NCBI GenBank assembly: GCA_963731625.1
Contig: CAVSWH010000023.1
Location: forward strand, 1 to 64,000
Origin: PALSA-555 sp963731625
GTDB lineage: Bacteria > Actinomycetota > Acidimicrobiia > IMCC26256 > PALSA-555
Direction of reading: 5' to 3'
DNA: 64,000 nucleotides
Part shown: positions 60,658 to 64,000 of the stretch, one piece after another
How the letters are laid out: every line of letters starts with the position of its first letter
How positions within the stretch are numbered: the stretch's first letter is position 1
Position numbers and translations under genes: made by a program
Notes under the pieces: model-generated
The model's input: only the letters and a program-made list of their open reading frames with translations
Database searches by the model: none
What the model was told of the DNA's origin: nothing

Positions 60658-63600
60658 TCAGTGCAGCTCTGGGCTCGCCTCGCGGATGGCGCGTGCCCTC
60701 GTGGAGACGGGCGCGTACGACACCCGGTCGGCCTCGGCGATGCTGCGGTCGAGGAGCTGACGGGCGCGGCCTCGGTCGGACGGGTCACCACGACGCAGGA
60801 GGGTCCGAGCCAGGTCGAGTCGGGTCAACGCGAGCAACGCCGGGGCGCGCAGCCGCTCGTGGACGGCCTCGGCCTCGACGAAGTAGCGCTCCGCATCGTC
60901 GTACGCGCCGAGCGTCAGCGACAGCAGGCCGCAGTGACGCGCGACCGAGCCGAGCGTGGTCGCCATGCTGAACGACACTTGATGATGCCAGGGCCGCATC
61001 CACTCGAGCAGTACCTGGGCGGTGGGCCGCTCGTCCAGGTACTCGCAGATCTCGGCGTAGCCGGCCATGGCGATGAGCCCGTACCGGTCGTCGGACAGGC
61101 GCGGGAGGTCCGTCGGCGCAATCCGGTCGAACGTGGCGCGTGCGTCGTCGGTGCGGCCGAGCCGGCAGTACGCCATGCAGAGCACGGCCTTCACCTGCGC
61201 CATGGCATCGGGTCGGTTGCCGTAGCGCTCCCACTGGGGCAACAGCTCGTCGAGGCGACCTTGCGTCTCCCGCGCCGCGAAGATCTGAGCGGCATAGGTG
61301 CTGCGCGCTTCGGGGACACCGCTCGCGACGCCGATCTCGAATGCCTGCGTGCCTAGCCGTTCTGCCTCGGCGAATGCCCCGGCGAGGGACGCCCGCCACG
61401 CTCGCGTGGTGAGCACCAGGTGGCGAAGGAACGGCTGTCGGACGACGTCGCTGACTTCTCTCGCGGTGGTGATCGCGGCATCGACGCCGTCGATGTCGCC
61501 GACCCCGAGGCACGCGTTCGCGCGGTAGACCGCTGCGAACAGCGACCCGATCGGGTCGTCGAGCCGCTCGGCCAGGGCGAGCTGCTCGCCGCTGTTGGCG
61601 AGGCACTCGTCGAGCGTGTCCGGGGCGACGATCGTGAGGAACCGCCGCGCCAGCGTGGAGAGGAGCGTCTGATCGTCGCCCGCGGCGCGGGCGATCACCA
61701 GCGCTTCGTCCGCGAGCGCTCGAGTCCGCGCGCGGTCGGGGTCGAAGGTCAGCTCAGCGGCGAGCGTGGCGAGCAAGCGAGCCTTGACGAGCGGCTGCGC
61801 ACCCGCCGATGACGACAGGGCGGCCTCGAGCATCGCGACGCGCTCTCGGTCCACGAGCCCGATGACGCCTTCGTAGCCGCGGTGGTTCGCGAGCACCGCC
61901 CGGATCAACAGGTCGCTGTTTCCTTGCGTGCGGGCCGACGCGGCGGCTTCGAGGAGCGTGTCGCGATAGCCGCGACGCCCGGCTTGCCGCTGGGCGTCGC
62001 CGAGGCCGACGAGCACTTCGGTGCGCAGGGGATCGGACGAGGCGCCGCCCGCGGGGAGCCGATCGAGTGCCGCCTCGAACCACTGGACGCTGTCGTCGGG
62101 AGCGAACCGCTCGAGGGAGAGCTCACCGGCCCGGATCGCGTAGCGGATCGCCTTCTCGGGGTCGGCGTCGCCCGCCGCGAGCCACGCGCGCGCCAGGTCG
62201 TCGGCGCGGGCGTCGGGGTCGTCGGCACTGAGCTGCTCGAGGGTCCGGGCGATGCGGACGCGCCACCGGTGCTGCCGGGTTGGACCGAACTGCTCGCAGA
62301 GGCTCTGGTGCACGATCGAGTGGGTGAACGCGAATTCGCCGAGGCGCTCGGTTGACTCGTCGACGAGCGCCGCGGTTCCGGCTGCTTCGAGGTCCTCGAG
62401 CACGTCGACCTCCGGTTGCGCGACCACGGCCGTGAGGAGGTCGAGGTCGAACTCCCGGCCGATGAGCGCAGCGACGGGCAGCAGACTCTCGACCTTTGGG
62501 CCGAGGTGGGCGACGCGGCGCTGCACCAGCTCGCGGACGGTGTCAGGCACGCCGAGCCGGGCGAGGGACACCCCGTCGTCCATATGAGCGGCGTCGCTCA
62601 GCTGCTTGGTGGTCACGAGGTGGCGCAGCACCTCACGCGCCAGGAAGGGATTGCCGTTGGTGTCGCGGTGGATCAGCGACGCGACGCGGTCCGCCGCTGC
62701 CGGGTCGTCGCAGCGCTCTCGGGTCAGTGTGAGCACCGCGTCTCGATCGAGCCCGTGCAGGTGGATGCGTTCGCTGACGGTGGGGCTGAGGTCGGAGACG
62801 AGCCGAGCGAGCGGGTCGTCGGGCCCGATGTCGGTGTCGCGGTAAGTCGCCAGCACGAGGATCGGGTGGGGACGCGCCGTCGTGAAGAGGTAGCGAAGGA
62901 GCTGGATCGTCTGGCTGTCCGCCCAGTGCAGATCTTCCAGCAGCAGCACCAGCGGCTGGTCGTCCGCCTCGAGCCCCAAGAGATGGGCCACGGCACCGAA
63001 CAGGAGGTACGGATCGGTCCCGGAGCTCACGGCGACCGCCTCGGGGGCGATGCCCGTGCGCCGTGCCAGGTCAGGCACGAGGCGCGCGAGCTGTGCTCCG
63101 TGGTTCGCCACGTGCACGGCCAGCGCGTCGGTCGGGAGGTGGTCGATGAGCGCGCCGAGCGCCCGGACGAATGGCTGGTACGCGATGCCGATCGCGTCGT
63201 CGGCTTGGCCGTACGCGACGGAGGCGCCTCGACCGTGGAGCCGGCGGGCGGCACCGGCGACGAGCGTCGTCTTGCCGATGCCGGGGCTGCCGACCACGAA
63301 CACGGCGTGGGGGACACCGTCGGTGCGAGTTCGCTCGTACGCGTCCCCGATCGCGTCGAGCTCGCGGTCGCGGCCCAGCATCGGGTCGCTCGGCGCCTCC
63401 ACGGCCGGCGGGAGCGGCAGCACGCCGCCGCCACCAACCGCGCGCTCCGGGGCGACGCCGAGCAGCCCGGAGCCGACGACGGCGAAGATGCGCTCTGGCC
63501 GGCCGAGTCCGGCGAGCTTGCGCGTGCCGAGCTCGACGAACGAGACGCTGCTGGTCAGCTGTCCCTCCACCAGCTCTGCGGTTGTCTGGCTGACGAGCAC

Positions 63601-63984
63601 CTGGTTGCCGAGCGCGAGGCCCCGGATCCGCGCGGCACGGTTGACGGTCGACCCGTAGTAGTCCAATTCTCGGGGGATGGCCTCACCGGTGTGGATCCCG
63701 GCGCGGACGAGGATGCGCGCACCCGTGGGCCACGGCTCGTGGGTCAGCGCACGTTGGAGCTCCACGCTGGCGGCGACGGCGTCGACCGCCGACCCGAAGA
63801 CGGAGAAGCTGCTGTCGCCTTCGCCGCGTGGGCGGATCCGCTCGCCGCGGTGCTGTCCCACGATGTCGTCCACGAGTTCGTCGTGGCGACGCAGTGCACG
63901 CTCCATCGCCTCGGGTGCGGTGTCCCAGAGTGCGGTGGAGCCGACGATGTCGGTGAGCATGAAGCTGAGGATCTGGGTGCCCAC
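60658..63984 (-). CDS. Class III cyclase / AAA-ATPase / TPR regulator, possibly 5'-incomplete
   Basis: At least 1108 aa. Class III nucleotide-cyclase domain 1-170: LTDIVGSTALW (metal Asp12), RPRGEGDSSFSVF (Asp57), DYYGSTVNRAARI (Asn115). The usual Lys of the substrate motif is replaced, so nucleotide specificity is unclear. A signal-transduction ATPase follows: GRDRELDAIGDAYERT, VVGSPGIGKTTLVAGAARRL (Walker A about 231-245), LVLLLEDLHWADS (Walker B). A C-terminal TPR array follows, rich in Leu/Ala helices. The GTG at 63984 is 16 nt from the window edge and the frame is open beyond it, so the start may lie outside. It sits 24 bp downstream-adjacent to the FAD enzyme gene. Confidence 0.9.
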   Translation of the reverse strand: MGTQILSFMLTDIVGSTALWDTAPEAMERALRRHDELVDDIVGQHRGERIRPRGEGDSSFSVFGSAVDAVAASVELQRALTHEPWPTGARILVRAGIHTGEAIPRELDYYGSTVNRAARIRGLALGNQVLVSQTTAELVEGQLTSSVSFVELGTRKLAGLGRPERIFAVVGSGLLGVAPERAVGGGGVLPLPPAVEAPSDPMLGRDRELDAIGDAYERTRTDGVPHAVFVVGSPGIGKTTLVAGAARRLHGRGASVAYGQADDAIGIAYQPFVRALGALIDHLPTDALAVHVANHGAQLARLVPDLARRTGIAPEAVAVSSGTDPYLLFGAVAHLLGLEADDQPLVLLLEDLHWADSQTIQLLRYLFTTARPHPILVLATYRDTDIGPDDPLARLVSDLSPTVSERIHLHGLDRDAVLTLTRERCDDPAAADRVASLIHRDTNGNPFLAREVLRHLVTTKQLSDAAHMDDGVSLARLGVPDTVRELVQRRVAHLGPKVESLLPVAALIGREFDLDLLTAVVAQPEVDVLEDLEAAGTAALVDESTERLGEFAFTHSIVHQSLCEQFGPTRQHRWRVRIARTLEQLSADDPDARADDLARAWLAAGDADPEKAIRYAIRAGELSLERFAPDDSVQWFEAALDRLPAGGASSDPLRTEVLVGLGDAQRQAGRRGYRDTLLEAAASARTQGNSDLLIRAVLANHRGYEGVIGLVDRERVAMLEAALSSSAGAQPLVKARLLATLAAELTFDPDRARTRALADEALVIARAAGDDQTLLSTLARRFLTIVAPDTLDECLANSGEQLALAERLDDPIGSLFAAVYRANACLGVGDIDGVDAAITTAREVSDVVRQPFLRHLVLTTRAWRASLAGAFAEAERLGTQAFEIGVASGVPEARSTYAAQIFAARETQGRLDELLPQWERYGNRPDAMAQVKAVLCMAYCRLGRTDDARATFDRIAPTDLPRLSDDRYGLIAMAGYAEICEYLDERPTAQVLLEWMRPWHHQVSFSMATTLGSVARHCGLLSLTLGAYDDAERYFVEAEAVHERLRAPALLALTRLDLARTLLRRGDPSDRGRARQLLDRSIAEADRVSYAPVSTRARAIREASPELH

Positions 63985-64000
63985 CGCGTCGTCGCTCGGG

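Overview
This 64 kb window is GC-rich bacterial chromosome, most likely from an actinomycete-type bacterium (Actinomycetota, perhaps Acidimicrobiia). The evidence is two F420-type LLM oxidoreductases, an Mca/MshB-like mycothiol amidase, a chaplin-like secreted repeat protein, a Tat-dependent FAD oxidase, PAP2 and DUF1003 membrane proteins, and frequent GTG/TTG starts. The placement is inferred from gene content. No rRNA, convincing tRNA, integrase, transposase or CRISPR array was found.

Layout. 0-8.7 kb: SNF2 helicase with a short SWIM-protein-like partner, ferredoxin, dodecin, a His-rich metal-binding protein, a PNPOx-fold protein, a tandem-HTH protein and several very small genes. 8.7-16.5 kb: CPA1 antiporter, FAD monooxygenase, PAP2 phosphatase, SGNH hydrolase (frameshifted), DUF899, a zinc-ribbon/HicA-like pair and a DUF4160/DUF2442 pair. 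17-23 kb: secreted proteins (chaplin-like repeat protein, lipoprotein, duplicated beta-barrel protein, NHL-type propeller). 23.3-27.9 kb: a compact locus with queD-queC-GT9-propeller on one strand and a TrxR-like flavoprotein plus DUF4254 protein on the other. 28-33 kb: F420/flavin redox enzymes. 35.5-38.5 kb: a split PEP-utilising phosphotransferase with a cyclic-nucleotide-binding domain. 38.9 kb: a TIR-domain protein. 39.7-53 kb: a mixture of propeller, mca, binding protein, membrane proteins and a bactofilin-like membrane protein with a histone-H1-like tail. 53-55.4 kb: DksA-like protein, group-2 sigma factor, cold-shock protein. 55.5-64 kb: SDR, MpaB-type oxygenase, FAD desaturase-like enzyme and a class III cyclase/AAA/TPR regulator that runs to the window edge.

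The most striking signal is a family of about 46 dispersed 25-29 bp palindromes (10 bp arm GACTCGCGGT, about 7 nt loop, arm ACCGCGAGTC). They lie in gaps between genes throughout the window, except for stretches at 21-30.5 kb and after 57.3 kb. Two copies show compensated arm changes. Three loci carry a 69 bp doublet with identical 42 bp spacing and a related spacer. Some copies share longer flanks. This resembles a REP/BIME- or MITE-type element, with no mobilising enzyme in the window.

A second global signal is five genes (SGNH hydrolase, chaplin-like, NHL propeller, FAD oxidase, PEP-utilising enzyme) each broken by one frameshift. All five have the same sense, equivalent to one extra base. 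This suggests either assembly indels or real gene decay, and should be settled before these are called pseudogenes.
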